From: Chlamydia trachomatis
GTDB lineage: Bacteria > Chlamydiota > Chlamydiia > Chlamydiales > 2-12-FULL-49-11
Assembly (NCBI GenBank): GCA_945862365.1
Contig: CAMAXK010000008.1
Span: forward strand, 1-61,194
DNA length: 61,194 bases
Direction: 5' to 3'
Shown here: positions 1-8,836 of the stretch, in pieces
Numbering within the stretch: position 1 is the first letter of the stretch
Layout: each line of letters starts with the position of its first letter
Made by a program: the position numbers and the translations under genes
Notes under the pieces: generated by a model
The model's input: the letters and a program-made list of their open reading frames with translations, nothing else
Told to the model about the DNA's origin: nothing
The model's database searches: none

Positions 1-408
1 GGTGCATTAGATGTAAAATCTATTATAGAGATGCTTAAAAAGGCGGTAAAGCTTACAAATAAAGATATTCTCATCAAAGTGATTACAATTGCACTTGCTC
101 TTACAGCAGCTGTTGTATCTGTCGTACTTGCTCCATCTGTAGGTCTTCAAATAGCAGCAGGTGTGGCCGGCGGAGTCATGACATTAATTCCGGTGGTAAG
201 TTTATCAGCTGTCTCTATGAAAGTGAAGCTTTTGGAAGAGGATAAAAAGGCACGTAAGAAACAAGAGGCTATGGATGCAGATCTTAAAGAACTCAGGAGA
301 TTACGTGAATGTGTTGCCCGTGAGCGTGGGGAAAAAGCATTTGACTATTTAGAAGAAACTGAAGGTAAACTTAAATCGATAAGGGAGCAATTAAAATACA
401 TATTGTGA
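1..408 (+). CDS. Partial C-terminal part of a chlamydia-type hydrophobic protein (paralogue 1 of 3)
   Basis: The reading frame is open from base 1, so this is the 3' end of a gene that starts outside the window; an internal ATG at 31 is not the true start. About 135 residues are visible: two adjacent hydrophobic stretches (from VITIALALTAAVV to GGVMTLIPVVSLSAV) followed by a charged, probably coiled-coil tail rich in Lys, Glu and Arg. It matches the C-terminal third of the next two genes; bases 1-59 are identical to 1519-1577. The hairpin-like hydrophobic pair suggests membrane insertion. Function is not recognised; by analogy with other chlamydial families it could be an inclusion-membrane or type III secreted protein, which is inference. 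Confidence 0.75.
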   Translation, partial: GALDVKSIIEMLKKAVKLTNKDILIKVITIALALTAAVVSVVLAPSVGLQIAAGVAGGVMTLIPVVSLSAVSMKVKLLEEDKKARKKQEAMDADLKELRRLRECVARERGEKAFDYLEETEGKLKSIREQLKYIL

Positions 409-536
409 ACCCCAGCTACCCCTTCTTGATTACAATGAAGGTAAAAGAGGCTAAAGAGGCAGGGTTTGCCTAAGAGTGAAGTCTCGCTACTTTTAAAATC
501 CATAAACCCATAATAATCAAACACCTATAATATTTA

Positions 537-565
537 TTGAAAAAAATACTTTACAAGTGTATAAT
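537..565 (+). promoter_or_regulatory. Sigma-70/sigma-66-type promoter for the paralogue pair
   Basis: TTGAAA at 537-542 and TATAAT at 560-565 are separated by exactly 17 bases: five of six and six of six consensus positions. Transcription would start near 572, giving a leader of about 38 bases before the ATG at 610. The intergenic region 409-609 shows no other gene. Confidence 0.7.
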
Positions 566-609
566 TAGTGCATAATTAGATAGAAATCATTAAATAAAAG
601 TAGGTTATT

Positions 610-1998
610 ATGGATAGGATACGTGAAAGTCACCACCCACTAGAAAGGCCACTTGAACCTTCTGCCCCTAAAAAAGATAGAGGCTACTCTCCCGATCCTT
701 TTATGTGTCGTTTGATTAGTGAATATCTTGAAGATCACCCACTAAAGCCTGTAAAAGTAGAGGGGCCAGATCTTGGGGATCAAGGGCGAGTTATTGCCGA
801 TGCGGTGGATGATTTTAGAGCAATTGCCACTAAATCTGAGAGCTTTTTTCCTCCTGTAGGTGGAAGCGCTACTCTTGGTGGAAATACTGCCTTTCAGTCA
901 GGGATGGGATTAAATGGGGCAATCAGCCTTCTTCAGGGGGGAGCTACTGCTTCCGATGAGATCGAGCTTGCTAAAAAATCAGATACACATACAGCTCGTG
1001 GTGTTCATGCTATGAAAGCATCTCGCGGGATACTTAATGTATTAGGCGGGGTAACATCCACTCTTCAAGCAGGGTTTTCATTAGGTGCAATAAGTAATAC
1101 ATCTTCTGCTATTACAAACGGACTTGCGGCATTAAAATCGGTATCAGGACCTTTGGGAAGTATATTTTTATCAGCTCTAGTTGTTCCAAGATGTATTGAA
1201 ATAAACAAAGCAATTCTTATACAAAAAACTATTAAAGATAAGGGTTTAGATGGATTTAAGCAGCTTTATGAAACTAATCCAGGTGCTATCGAGCTTGCAT
1301 TGCCAGATGTTTATAAAAAATTAAAGAAGGGTGAAGAGATCACTGTTAAAGATTTATATGAGATTTCAAAAGGGTTAAATGAATCGATAAAGATGAATTT
1401 AGTTCGAGTGATTGTAAGTTCAGTAGCTCTTCTTTTATCTGTTTTAGGGGCTGTGCTAACTTCAGGTGTTGCCCCTCTTGCTATTTTGATTGCAGGTCTT
1501 GTAGTAAACCTTATAATTGGTGCATTAGATGTAAAATCTATTATAGAGATGCTTAAAAAGGCGGTAAAGCTTACAAACAAAGATATTATCATCAAAGTGA
1601 TTACAATTGTACTTGCTCTTACAGCAGCTGTTGTTGCTGCCGTGTTTGCCCCATCTGTAGGCCTTCAAATAGCAGCAGGTGTGGTTGGTGGAGTGATGGC
1701 ATTAATCCCTGTGGTGAGCTTAGCAGCTGTTTCTATAAAAGTAAAACGATTAGAAGAGGAGCGTAAAAAACAAGAGGCTGAGGAAGACTTTAAAAAATTT
1801 ATGACAAGATCGTTCAGAAGGCTTGCTGAAAGAGAGATGGCTCTTTTGGATGAAAAAGCAATAGAAGAACGTGTCGATGAGCTATTTTTCTTAGTATTTG
1901 ATCATAAACGTGGTGAAAAGAAGGGAGAAGATCCTGATAAACGAGCCGAAAGAAAGGCTGCCGATCTTAAACAAGGTCATGAGAGTATGGCTATCTAA
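610..1998 (+). CDS. Chlamydia-type hydrophobic protein (paralogue 2 of 3), putative secreted or membrane effector
   Basis: A 462-residue protein of unrecognised function. Residues 1-75 are hydrophilic; there is a conserved block near 130-165 (HTARGVHAMKASRG, then GVTSTLQAGFSLGA). A hydrophobic patch lies near 180-200, and two bilobed hydrophobic regions near 265-300 and 325-375 resemble the paired membrane segments of chlamydial Inc proteins. The last 85 residues are highly charged and probably coiled coil. No N-terminal signal peptide is evident, compatible with type III rather than Sec export (inference). It is followed 14 bases later by its paralogue and preceded by a fragment of a third, so the array arose by tandem duplication. 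A good promoter lies at 537-565. Confidence 0.8.
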   Translation: MDRIRESHHPLERPLEPSAPKKDRGYSPDPFMCRLISEYLEDHPLKPVKVEGPDLGDQGRVIADAVDDFRAIATKSESFFPPVGGSATLGGNTAFQSGMGLNGAISLLQGGATASDEIELAKKSDTHTARGVHAMKASRGILNVLGGVTSTLQAGFSLGAISNTSSAITNGLAALKSVSGPLGSIFLSALVVPRCIEINKAILIQKTIKDKGLDGFKQLYETNPGAIELALPDVYKKLKKGEEITVKDLYEISKGLNESIKMNLVRVIVSSVALLLSVLGAVLTSGVAPLAILIAGLVVNLIIGALDVKSIIEMLKKAVKLTNKDIIIKVITIVLALTAAVVAAVFAPSVGLQIAAGVVGGVMALIPVVSLAAVSIKVKRLEEERKKQEAEEDFKKFMTRSFRRLAEREMALLDEKAIEERVDELFFLVFDHKRGEKKGEDPDKRAERKAADLKQGHESMAI

Positions 1999-2012
1999 CA
2001 TTGGAGCTGATT

Positions 2013-3392
2013 ATGGCAGAAGTTAATAGAACGGATCAATCGATTTATCAAATGGGAGTGCCTAGGTATGAAAGAGCCTACCCCACCAACCCTTTTATAC
2101 AACGTTTGATTAAAGAATACCTTGAAGATCATCCTCCAAAACCTACTGAAAAGGCAACTCGAGATCTTGGGGCGCAAGGACGAACAATTTCTGATTTTGA
2201 CTATGATATTAAATCCATTTCGACAAAAATAGAGAGTTTTATCCCGCCTGTTGATGGTAGTTCCGATAGTGGTGGAGACACAGCTTTTATATCAGGACTC
2301 GGGTTAGATTCTGCTGCTAAAATTTTTCAGGGGGGAGCAACTACAGATGATGAGATTAAGCGTGCAAAAGATTCAAAAACACATACGGCTCGAGGTGTTC
2401 ATGCGATGAAGGCTTCGCGCGGGATTATTACTTTAGTAAGTGGGGTAACATCTACTCTTCAAGCAGGGTTCAGCCTTGGTGCATTAAGTAATGCCTCTAC
2501 CGCAGTTACAAGAGGTCTTTCAGCATTAAAAGCTATTTCAGGGCCGGTAGGAGGAATACTTTTATCCGCAACTATCATTCCAAGGTGTATTGAACTAAAT
2601 AAAATGATACTTATAAACAATACCATTAAAAAAAATGGCTTAAAAGGGTTAAAGGAGCTTTTCTTAAAAAATCCAGGTGCAATCGAGCTTGCATTGCCTG
2701 AGGTTTACAAAAAAATAAAAGAGGGTGAAGAGATCACCATTAAAAATTTAGAGGAAATTTCAAAGGGCTTAAATGAGTCAATTGAAATGACTTCAGTTCG
2801 AATTCTGATTAGCTCTATCACACTTTTGTTAACTATTTTAGGAGCGGTACTTACCTCAGGGGCTGCCCCTTTTATTATATTAGTAGCTGGATTGGTTGTA
2901 AGTTTTGTATCTGGTGGATTAGATTTAAAGGCAGTCATTGACATGCTTAAAAAAGCAGTGAAGCTTACAGATAGAGATAAAATAATTCAGGTGATTACAA
3001 TTATTCTTGCAATTGGTGCAGCTGTTGTTGCTGCTTGTTTTGCGCCATCTGTAGGACTTCAAATAGCAGCAGCAGCTGTGGGTGGTGTGATGGCTTTAAT
3101 TCCTGCGGGAAGTTTAATCGGTTTATCGATAAAAGTGAAACGATTAGAAGAGGAGCGTAAAAAGCAAGAAGCTCAGGAAGATTATGAGAAATTTATTGCA
3201 AGAGCGTTAAGAAGGCTTGCAGAAAAAGAATTTGCTATAAATGAAGAAGAAAAAATACAACAACGAGTAAAGGATCAGTTTTTCTTACTATTTAAGCACC
3301 CGCTACTTGAAAAGAAGGTTATCAAGGTAGATAAAGAGGCAGAGGTAAGAGAAAGCAACCTTTCCAAACGTCTTGATCTTATGGATATGTAA
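2013..3392 (+). CDS. Chlamydia-type hydrophobic protein (paralogue 3 of 3), putative secreted or membrane effector
   Basis: A 459-residue paralogue of the upstream protein with the same architecture: hydrophilic N-terminus containing PTNPFIQRLIKEYLEDHPP, the HTARGVHAMKASRG block, two bilobed hydrophobic regions and a charged C-terminal tail. I chose the ATG at 2013 because GGAG lies just upstream at 2003-2006; an in-frame TTG at 2001 would overlap that Shine-Dalgarno. The 14-base gap to the preceding stop argues for one transcript. The N-terminal third is the most diverged part between the copies, while the central and membrane blocks are nearly superimposable, suggesting diversification of the exposed end. 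No enzymatic motif was seen. Confidence 0.8.
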   Translation: MAEVNRTDQSIYQMGVPRYERAYPTNPFIQRLIKEYLEDHPPKPTEKATRDLGAQGRTISDFDYDIKSISTKIESFIPPVDGSSDSGGDTAFISGLGLDSAAKIFQGGATTDDEIKRAKDSKTHTARGVHAMKASRGIITLVSGVTSTLQAGFSLGALSNASTAVTRGLSALKAISGPVGGILLSATIIPRCIELNKMILINNTIKKNGLKGLKELFLKNPGAIELALPEVYKKIKEGEEITIKNLEEISKGLNESIEMTSVRILISSITLLLTILGAVLTSGAAPFIILVAGLVVSFVSGGLDLKAVIDMLKKAVKLTDRDKIIQVITIILAIGAAVVAACFAPSVGLQIAAAAVGGVMALIPAGSLIGLSIKVKRLEEERKKQEAQEDYEKFIARALRRLAEKEFAINEEEKIQQRVKDQFFLLFKHPLLEKKVIKVDKEAEVRESNLSKRLDLMDM

Positions 3393-3417
3393 TATTCTTC
3401 TGTGATATGCTTACAGA

Positions 3418-4275
3418 ATGTCAAAATTTAAACTATTTAGACTTTATTTGGTGGTTGAAAAAGGGCTCTCAAAACTTTCTGCAGATGCTTACATTTCTGA
3501 TTTAAAGATCTATGAAGAGTTTACAGGAAAACCTGCCGAGCAAATAGATTATAGTGAGCTTTCAAAGTTTTTAAAAATTTTAAGACTCAAAGGATATGCC
3601 TCAGCATCCATTACTAGAGCTGTCATCTCTTTGCGCGTTTATCACAAATACCTTTTTCTTACTAAAATTAAATGTGAGGGGACTGATCTGTTTTTAGAAA
3701 CCCCAAAAGCTACTCAAAAAATTCCAGAAGTGCTCTCGTTAGAGGAGGCTTTTTGTTTAATAGAGGGTGAGGAAGACACCTGCGCTCAAACGGTGATCGA
3801 ACTGTTATATGCCTGCGGCTTACGTGTATCAGAGGTGTGCAATCTAAACCTTGTCGATCTTGGTACAGATACTTTATTTGTAAAGGGTAAAGGGGGAAAA
3901 GATCGAATTGTCCCTATTGCTGAGGTTACAAAAAATAGAATCTTTCGGTATCTTGAGCTTGAAGGGCGCAGTAAGATGGAGCATGAGCCATTATTTTTAA
4001 GTAGCACAGGAAAAAGAATTTCTCGGAGTGAAATTTGGAGTTTTGTCAAAAGTAGAGCAAAAGAGAAGAATTTGAAGAAAAACATCTCTCCACATACCCT
4101 TCGTCATAGCTATGCAACACATATGCTTGAATCAGGAGCTGATTTACGAGTCATCCAAGAGCTGTTAGGTCACAGTAGCATTACCACCACAGAAAGATAT
4201 ACCCATATTTCGAAAAAAATGTTAAAAGAATCATTCTTCAAACACCATCCATTAGAAGATAGTGAAACAGACTAG
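3418..4275 (+). CDS. XerC/XerD-type tyrosine recombinase
   Basis: A 285-residue site-specific recombinase of the phage-integrase family. The N-terminal SAM-like core-binding domain spans about 1-85 and the catalytic domain about 105-280. Catalytic residues are all visible: Arg in YACGLRVSE, Lys in VKGKGGKDR, HTLRHSYATH (His-x-x-Arg), LLGHSS and the Tyr nucleophile in TERYTHIS. Length and motifs fit Xer proteins that resolve chromosome dimers at dif; which of XerC or XerD cannot be decided by eye. There is no good Shine-Dalgarno: the ATG is preceded by an inverted repeat TTCTGT-N9-ACAGAA (3399-3418). Its position directly after a tandem family could also fit a mobile origin, but no attachment site was seen. 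Confidence 0.9.
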   Translation: MSKFKLFRLYLVVEKGLSKLSADAYISDLKIYEEFTGKPAEQIDYSELSKFLKILRLKGYASASITRAVISLRVYHKYLFLTKIKCEGTDLFLETPKATQKIPEVLSLEEAFCLIEGEEDTCAQTVIELLYACGLRVSEVCNLNLVDLGTDTLFVKGKGGKDRIVPIAEVTKNRIFRYLELEGRSKMEHEPLFLSSTGKRISRSEIWSFVKSRAKEKNLKKNISPHTLRHSYATHMLESGADLRVIQELLGHSSITTTERYTHISKKMLKESFFKHHPLEDSETD

Positions 4276-4313
4276 AGATAGTATTTTTACTAAAGATAGG
4301 TAAGATAAGTGAT

Positions 4314-5765
4314 CTATTCACCGATTTTCTTTAAAAGCATTTCCCGAACCAAAGGTGGGGGCGCTGTACCTTTAGTTTTTTGCATCACTTGACCTACTAA
4401 AAATTGAAAAGCTTTGTCCTTACCATCTTTATAATCAGCGATAGATTCGGGATTGTCATTAACAATTTTTTCAATAATGAGTTCTAGAGCTGATGTATCA
4501 TTCATAGGCTTAAAGCGTTCATCATTACCAGCAATTTCTTCAGGAGAAAGTGTTGGGTTTTGACACATAAGATCCGCAATTTCTTTGGCCATTTTACCAG
4601 TGATTCTTCCTGACTCAATCATGTTTACAAGATCTGCGACATGCTTTGGAGGAATTTGTAACTCTTTTATGTGTTTATTGATTTCATTGGCACGTGCTGC
4701 AAACTCCACAACAACCCAGTTGCAATAAGCTTTTGGGTTTTTACAAATTTTCTGCCCTTCTTCAAAATAATCACACAGGGTTTTATCATCTACAAGAAGG
4801 TCGGTAAAATACTTACTTAATCCAAGAGTTTCGATAAATCTTGCTTTCTTTGCAATAGGAAGTTCGGGAAGGGAATCTTTAATTTCCTTGATAAATGATG
4901 GTTCAAGAACTAAAGGGGGTAGATCTGGCTCTGGAAAATATCGATAATCATTAGCTGTTTCCTTCGCTCTCATTAAAATAGTTTTTTGCTTTTCTAAGTC
5001 AAAGCGGTAAGTGCCTGTTTTTATCCGTTTATCAGGATTTTTCTTATAAAAAGAGATCTGGCTTTGAATTTCTGCTTCAATAGCAAGTTCCATATTATGG
5101 AAAGAGTTCATGTTCTTTATTTCAGCTTTAGGTCTAAGCTCTTTTTCACCCTTTAACCTTACGGAAATGTTTGCATCCATTCTAAGATGCCCTTCTTGCA
5201 TGTTACAATCTGAGCAATTCATATAAAGTAAAATAGAACGAATAGCAGAGGCATAGGCAGAGGCCTCTCTTGGAGTCCTTATGCAAGGATCAGAAACGAT
5301 TTCAATTAAAGGGGCTCCTGATCGATTGAAGTCCACCCCTGTAAAATCGGGAAAATGAACAAGCTTACCAGAATCGTTTTCCATATGAGTATGCTCAATA
5401 GTAAAGTGCATTTGCTCACCATCTACATCACAGGTAATGGATCCTCCATCTATGATGGGCTTGTAAAATTGAGTAATTTGATAGTTAAAAGGACAATCTG
5501 GGTAAAAATAAGATTTTCTATCAAAGTAGCTTATTTCTCTAATTTTTCCACCTACAGCAAGACCAAATCTAACAGCTTTTTTCACAGCCTCTTCGTTAAT
5601 GACTGGCAATGCACCAGGCTGACCTGTATCTACAAAACCTATATTTGCATTTGGCTCTGCACCAAAATTATTTGGCTCACGACCAAAAAGCTTTGTCTTT
5701 GTATTTAATTGACAATGGATTTCAAGTCCTATAATTGCTTCAAATTCGCCGTAGTTATAGCTCAT
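4314..5765 (-). CDS. gatB: Aspartyl/glutamyl-tRNA amidotransferase subunit B
   Basis: GatB (483 residues) activates and amidates misacylated Glu-tRNA(Gln) and Asp-tRNA(Asn), binding the tRNA while GatA supplies ammonia. The N-terminus (EAIIGLEIHCQLNTKTKLF) and the blocks QPGALPVIN, RKSYFYPDCPFNYQITQ and EIVSDPC are diagnostic; the C-terminal YqeY-like tail occupies about 330-483. It is the third gene of gatC-gatA-gatB, overlapping gatA by four bases (ATGA type), so translation is probably coupled. Chlamydiae generally lack AsnRS and GlnRS, making the complex essential for Asn- and Gln-tRNA formation (established for the group). Length is normal and no residue looks abnormal. Confidence 0.97.
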   Translation of the reverse strand: MSYNYGEFEAIIGLEIHCQLNTKTKLFGREPNNFGAEPNANIGFVDTGQPGALPVINEEAVKKAVRFGLAVGGKIREISYFDRKSYFYPDCPFNYQITQFYKPIIDGGSITCDVDGEQMHFTIEHTHMENDSGKLVHFPDFTGVDFNRSGAPLIEIVSDPCIRTPREASAYASAIRSILLYMNCSDCNMQEGHLRMDANISVRLKGEKELRPKAEIKNMNSFHNMELAIEAEIQSQISFYKKNPDKRIKTGTYRFDLEKQKTILMRAKETANDYRYFPEPDLPPLVLEPSFIKEIKDSLPELPIAKKARFIETLGLSKYFTDLLVDDKTLCDYFEEGQKICKNPKAYCNWVVVEFAARANEINKHIKELQIPPKHVADLVNMIESGRITGKMAKEIADLMCQNPTLSPEEIAGNDERFKPMNDTSALELIIEKIVNDNPESIADYKDGKDKAFQFLVGQVMQKTKGTAPPPLVREMLLKKIGE

Positions 5766-7219
5766 AGAGAAACTCCTTTTCCAGATGGTCTCATTGTATA
5801 GTAGTTTGTCATTGACTCAAAGGCTTTTGCAACATTAAGGACTTTAGCATCTTCCATTTGCGCTCCTTGAACCTGAATACCGATAGGAAGTCCCTCTTTT
5901 GTAAATCCAGACGGGATACTAAGGGCTGGTAAACCTGCCATATTTGCTGAAATAGTAAAAACATCTTGTTTGTACATGGCTACAGGATCTGTAATAGAGC
6001 CGTGTTTAAATGCTGGAAAGGGGGTTGTTGGAAAAGCAATCACATCACAGGCTTTAAACGCTATATCGTAATCTTCACAAATTTTTGCCCGCACTTTTTG
6101 AGCTTTTCTGTAATAAGCATCTTGAAAACCAGCAGATAATACATAAGTTCCAAGTAAAATTCTTTGTACCACTTCATTGCCAAACCCCTCTGATCTGGAA
6201 AGTTCGTAAGCCTCTGCTAAACTCTTTGCGTTAGAACTTCTCTTTGTGTATCTAATACCGTCAAATCGGGCAAGATTGGTGGAGGCTTCGGCAGGAGCCA
6301 AGATATAATAGACAGGAACAGAATATTTATTATGAGGGAGAGAAACGTTTACAATTTCAGCCCCTAGGTCTTTACACGTTTTAATAAAGTCATTATAAGT
6401 AGATAAAATATCAGGGTGTAGCCCGTCAAGCATATCGATAGGGGATCCGATCTTTAAGCCCTTGATATCCCCACTTAAGGTTTTAGAGTATTTTTCAGCA
6501 GGGGTTTGTATAGAGGTTGAATCTTTTAGACAAGGTTTTGCAATTACCTCATTAATCAAAGCTAAATCATCGATATTTCTTGCAAAAGGACCAATTTGAT
6601 CAAGAGATGAGGCAAAGGCAACAAGGCCATATCTAGAAACTCTTCCATAGGTGGGTTTAAATCCATAAATACCACAAAAAGCCGCAGGCTGCCTTACAGA
6701 TCCTCCAGTGTCGGATCCAAGGGAAAGGGGAGCAAGACCTCCTGCAACTGCTGCAGAGGATCCGCCAGATGAACCACCTGGGGTGTAATTTTCATCCCAA
6801 GGGTTATCACAACGCTTAAAAGCTGATGTAGCAGTAGATGAGCCCATGGCAAATTCATCCATATTTGATTTAGCTATTATGATTGCATCTTCTTTCTCAA
6901 GATCTTTAATTACGGTGGCATCATAGGTAGCGGTATAATTTTCTAAAAACTTTGATCCGCAGGTACAAATTTCCCCATCAATCATTATGTTATCTTTGAT
7001 GATTACTGGCACTGCCGCAAGAATTCCTACAGATTCACCCCGCAACAATTTTGCATCTAAGGCTTTTGCTTTTTCCATCGCGCGAGCTCTAAGCACAGAT
7101 AATAAAGAGCCTAGATTCTCTTTTTCAGCTCTATCTAAAAATGCAGTTGTAATCTCTACAGCAGAGGACTCTTTTGCCTTAAATTTCTTTACAATATCTG
7201 TGGCCGAAAGGTTAAACAT
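5762..7219 (-). CDS. gatA: Aspartyl/glutamyl-tRNA amidotransferase subunit A
   Basis: GatA (485 residues) is the amidase-signature glutaminase of the GatCAB complex and delivers ammonia to GatB. The Ser-cisSer-Lys triad is visible: Lys in VPVIIKDNI, the glycine/serine loop NYTPGGSSGGSSAAVAGG, and the nucleophile in GSDTGGSVRQPAAFCG. Length matches the family. It begins at the base where gatC ends and overlaps gatB by four bases, so the three genes form one operon. Cytoplasmic. Confidence 0.97.
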   Translation of the reverse strand: MFNLSATDIVKKFKAKESSAVEITTAFLDRAEKENLGSLLSVLRARAMEKAKALDAKLLRGESVGILAAVPVIIKDNIMIDGEICTCGSKFLENYTATYDATVIKDLEKEDAIIIAKSNMDEFAMGSSTATSAFKRCDNPWDENYTPGGSSGGSSAAVAGGLAPLSLGSDTGGSVRQPAAFCGIYGFKPTYGRVSRYGLVAFASSLDQIGPFARNIDDLALINEVIAKPCLKDSTSIQTPAEKYSKTLSGDIKGLKIGSPIDMLDGLHPDILSTYNDFIKTCKDLGAEIVNVSLPHNKYSVPVYYILAPAEASTNLARFDGIRYTKRSSNAKSLAEAYELSRSEGFGNEVVQRILLGTYVLSAGFQDAYYRKAQKVRAKICEDYDIAFKACDVIAFPTTPFPAFKHGSITDPVAMYKQDVFTISANMAGLPALSIPSGFTKEGLPIGIQVQGAQMEDAKVLNVAKAFESMTNYYTMRPSGKGVSL

Positions 7220-7527
7220 TAAACATCCTCCTTATCTTCAATAACCACAGGAACTTTTAAAAACCCTCCCACACGAGCTGGTGCACCCTTTAAAAATTTT
7301 TCAGTGGGTAGATGTTCAGAAACTTCATCTTTTGCAAGGGGGGCTTTCATCCCCTTAATAACATGAGTTAAGGGCAGGGTGTTATGAGTATCTACTTCAT
7401 TAAGTAACTCCATGTAACCTAAAATTTTTTGAATATTTTCGGTAAGAGTTACCTCTCGATTAGAATCAAGTTTAAGCCGCGCTAGTTTTTCAAGAACTTT
7501 AAGATCTTCTTTTTTAAATGTAGACAT
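7219..7527 (-). CDS. gatC: Aspartyl/glutamyl-tRNA amidotransferase subunit C
   Basis: GatC (102 residues from the ATG at 7527) is the small helical subunit that wraps GatA and GatB together. The typical pattern is seen: an N-terminal helix with VLEKLARLKLD, a mid region with NTLPLTHV and a C-terminal GGFLKVPVVIE. An in-frame TTG at 7563 would add 12 residues (starting MTKNHFSIYNV), but family members start as MSTFKKEDLK does here. First gene of the minus-strand gatCAB operon, divergent from the small membrane protein at 7641. Confidence 0.92.
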   Translation of the reverse strand: MSTFKKEDLKVLEKLARLKLDSNREVTLTENIQKILGYMELLNEVDTHNTLPLTHVIKGMKAPLAKDEVSEHLPTEKFLKGAPARVGGFLKVPVVIEDKEDV

Positions 7528-7640
7528 GGAAACATTATAGATAGAGAAATGGTTTTTCGTCAAACAGATCCTTTTTTCTTTACAAATCTATATTTGATGT
7601 GTAGTGTGAAATTATTTATGTAATTTACCGGAGGGGTAAA

Positions 7641-7880
7641 ATGTTTGTTTTGAATATATTCTCATTAATTTTGGCAGTTACAGCAGCTATAAACACTGGT
7701 CTTATAGGGTTTTTCAACTATAATTTTCTAAACATGGTCTTTGGTAGTGCAGTTACCGGTGAGTATACCATGATTGCCCGCATTGTCTATGCAATCATTG
7801 GACTTGGCGGTCTTTGGGCGATTAGTTTTTTTGGTAAAGCTGCCTTATTTGGATGCGGCAGCGGTTGTTCTAGTAAGTAA
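7641..7880 (+). CDS. DUF378-family small membrane protein
   Basis: A 79-residue protein with two membrane segments (about 4-28 and 45-66) and a short Cys/Gly/Ser tail (GCGSGCSSK). The pattern NIFSLILAVTAAINTGLIGFF ... ARIVYAIIGLGGLW is that of the DUF378 (YuzA-like) family, short two-helix inner-membrane proteins of unknown function found in many bacteria including chlamydiae. Strong Shine-Dalgarno GGAGGGG sits a few bases before the ATG. The stop is followed six bases later by a long inverted repeat, which may end this transcript or control the next gene. Confidence 0.8.
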   Translation: MFVLNIFSLILAVTAAINTGLIGFFNYNFLNMVFGSAVTGEYTMIARIVYAIIGLGGLWAISFFGKAALFGCGSGCSSK

Positions 7881-7885
7881 TTAAC

Positions 7886-7949
7886 AAACTCCTTTTATTA
7901 AATGATAATAAAGCTTAATATCTTTGTTATCAATATTCAAAAGGAGTTT
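7886..7949 (+). promoter_or_regulatory. Long hairpin that buries the Shine-Dalgarno of the 7953 gene (terminator or RNA switch)
   Basis: AAACTCCTTTT at 7886-7896 is the perfect 11-base reverse complement of AAAAGGAGTTT at 7939-7949. Inside, GATAATAAAG (7904-7913) pairs with CTTTGTTATC (7922-7931) with one G-U wobble and an 8-base loop. The outer 3' arm is itself the AAGGAG ribosome-binding site of the ATG at 7953, and a T-run follows it. The structure would hide the site when folded and could also act as a weak intrinsic terminator for the upstream gene. Confidence 0.55.
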
Positions 7950-7952
7950 TTT

Positions 7953-8690
7953 ATGCAAAATATTAATTTTGCCCTAGCAGCACCAAATTATCCAATCCCG
8001 GCCGATGCTCGTTTACAAGTATCATTACCTGATTTTAACGTAGGCTTTGAGTTTGGAACGGTTAGTTCTTCATGTACATTACATTTTAATAATCTAAGAG
8101 CTGTCATCGATATAAAAACTCATACTATACACACCTTCTCTCCAACTAAAACAGTAGGCTTAGCAGAAGAAGTTTCTTTTTCGTTCATTGGTGCCCAAAA
8201 TCCTAGAGCATTACAATTTCAACTTTTAAGTATTGCTTTAAAAATTATTAATAGGGAAAAAGATTCTTATACTGTAGCTAATGGACAAACAGCTGTGACT
8301 TCAAAAATTAAATATATGGCACATACTCCTCGAAAAGACGCTTTATTGTCAGCTAATGCCCCTGTTTCTGGTGAATCGAAGTATCATTTTGCACTAAAAT
8401 CTCACACGCCAAATTATTTTATTCCTAATGAATCAGATCTCCCTACAGTTTTAAGTGGTTTGAAAGAGGCAATAGATAAAGATCTAAAGCAAAAGATAAC
8501 ATCTTTTTTAGGTACACAAATGAAGATTAACAAGCTAGGAAAGCCTTCATTTACTGCTAAGCTTGAAAGTATTGCAACGACTTCATTAGACCCAAGAACG
8601 GCCGAAGTGGCTCAAAAAAGGCTAATTTCTATTACTGGAGAAATGATGAGACTCTCTAAATTATTACCGCCAGCTCCTACTTGCTTATAG
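7953..8690 (+). CDS. Hypothetical protein, no recognised family
   Basis: A 245-residue soluble-looking protein starting MQNINFALAAPNYPIPAD. The ATG at 7953 is chosen because AAAAGGAG lies immediately upstream with good spacing; an in-frame ATG at 7902 would lie inside the hairpin loop and lacks a site. No membrane segment or signal peptide is convincing. The central part (about 30-75) is beta-rich (VGFEFGTVSSSCTLHFNN), and the C-terminal third is helical with basic residues. Compact folding with many aromatic and Thr/Ser residues is all that can be said. Translation may be controlled by the structure at 7886-7949. Confidence 0.65.
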   Translation: MQNINFALAAPNYPIPADARLQVSLPDFNVGFEFGTVSSSCTLHFNNLRAVIDIKTHTIHTFSPTKTVGLAEEVSFSFIGAQNPRALQFQLLSIALKIINREKDSYTVANGQTAVTSKIKYMAHTPRKDALLSANAPVSGESKYHFALKSHTPNYFIPNESDLPTVLSGLKEAIDKDLKQKITSFLGTQMKINKLGKPSFTAKLESIATTSLDPRTAEVAQKRLISITGEMMRLSKLLPPAPTCL

Positions 8691-8836
8691 GATTTGGTTA
8701 CTTAATTAAATTCTAAAGGGTTGCAGTTTTAAAATTAAAAATTTACTTTATAAGCGCATCTTTTTGTTGTCTTATAATTAACTTATAATTATGTTCCGTT
8801 TAATAGACAATTTAAATTAAACATGTCCATTTTTAT

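Noticed and set aside
1311-1595. Antisense open frames inside the tandem paralogues (also near 2705-2944)
   Set aside because: Both lie wholly within well-supported genes, appear at the same place in each copy because the sense genes are homologous, and have no start signals.
3399-3418. TTCTGT-N9-ACAGAA as an attachment or dif-like site for the recombinase
   Set aside because: It is much too short for a dif site (about 28 bases with 11-base arms) and has the wrong core length; only noted as a structure before the ATG.
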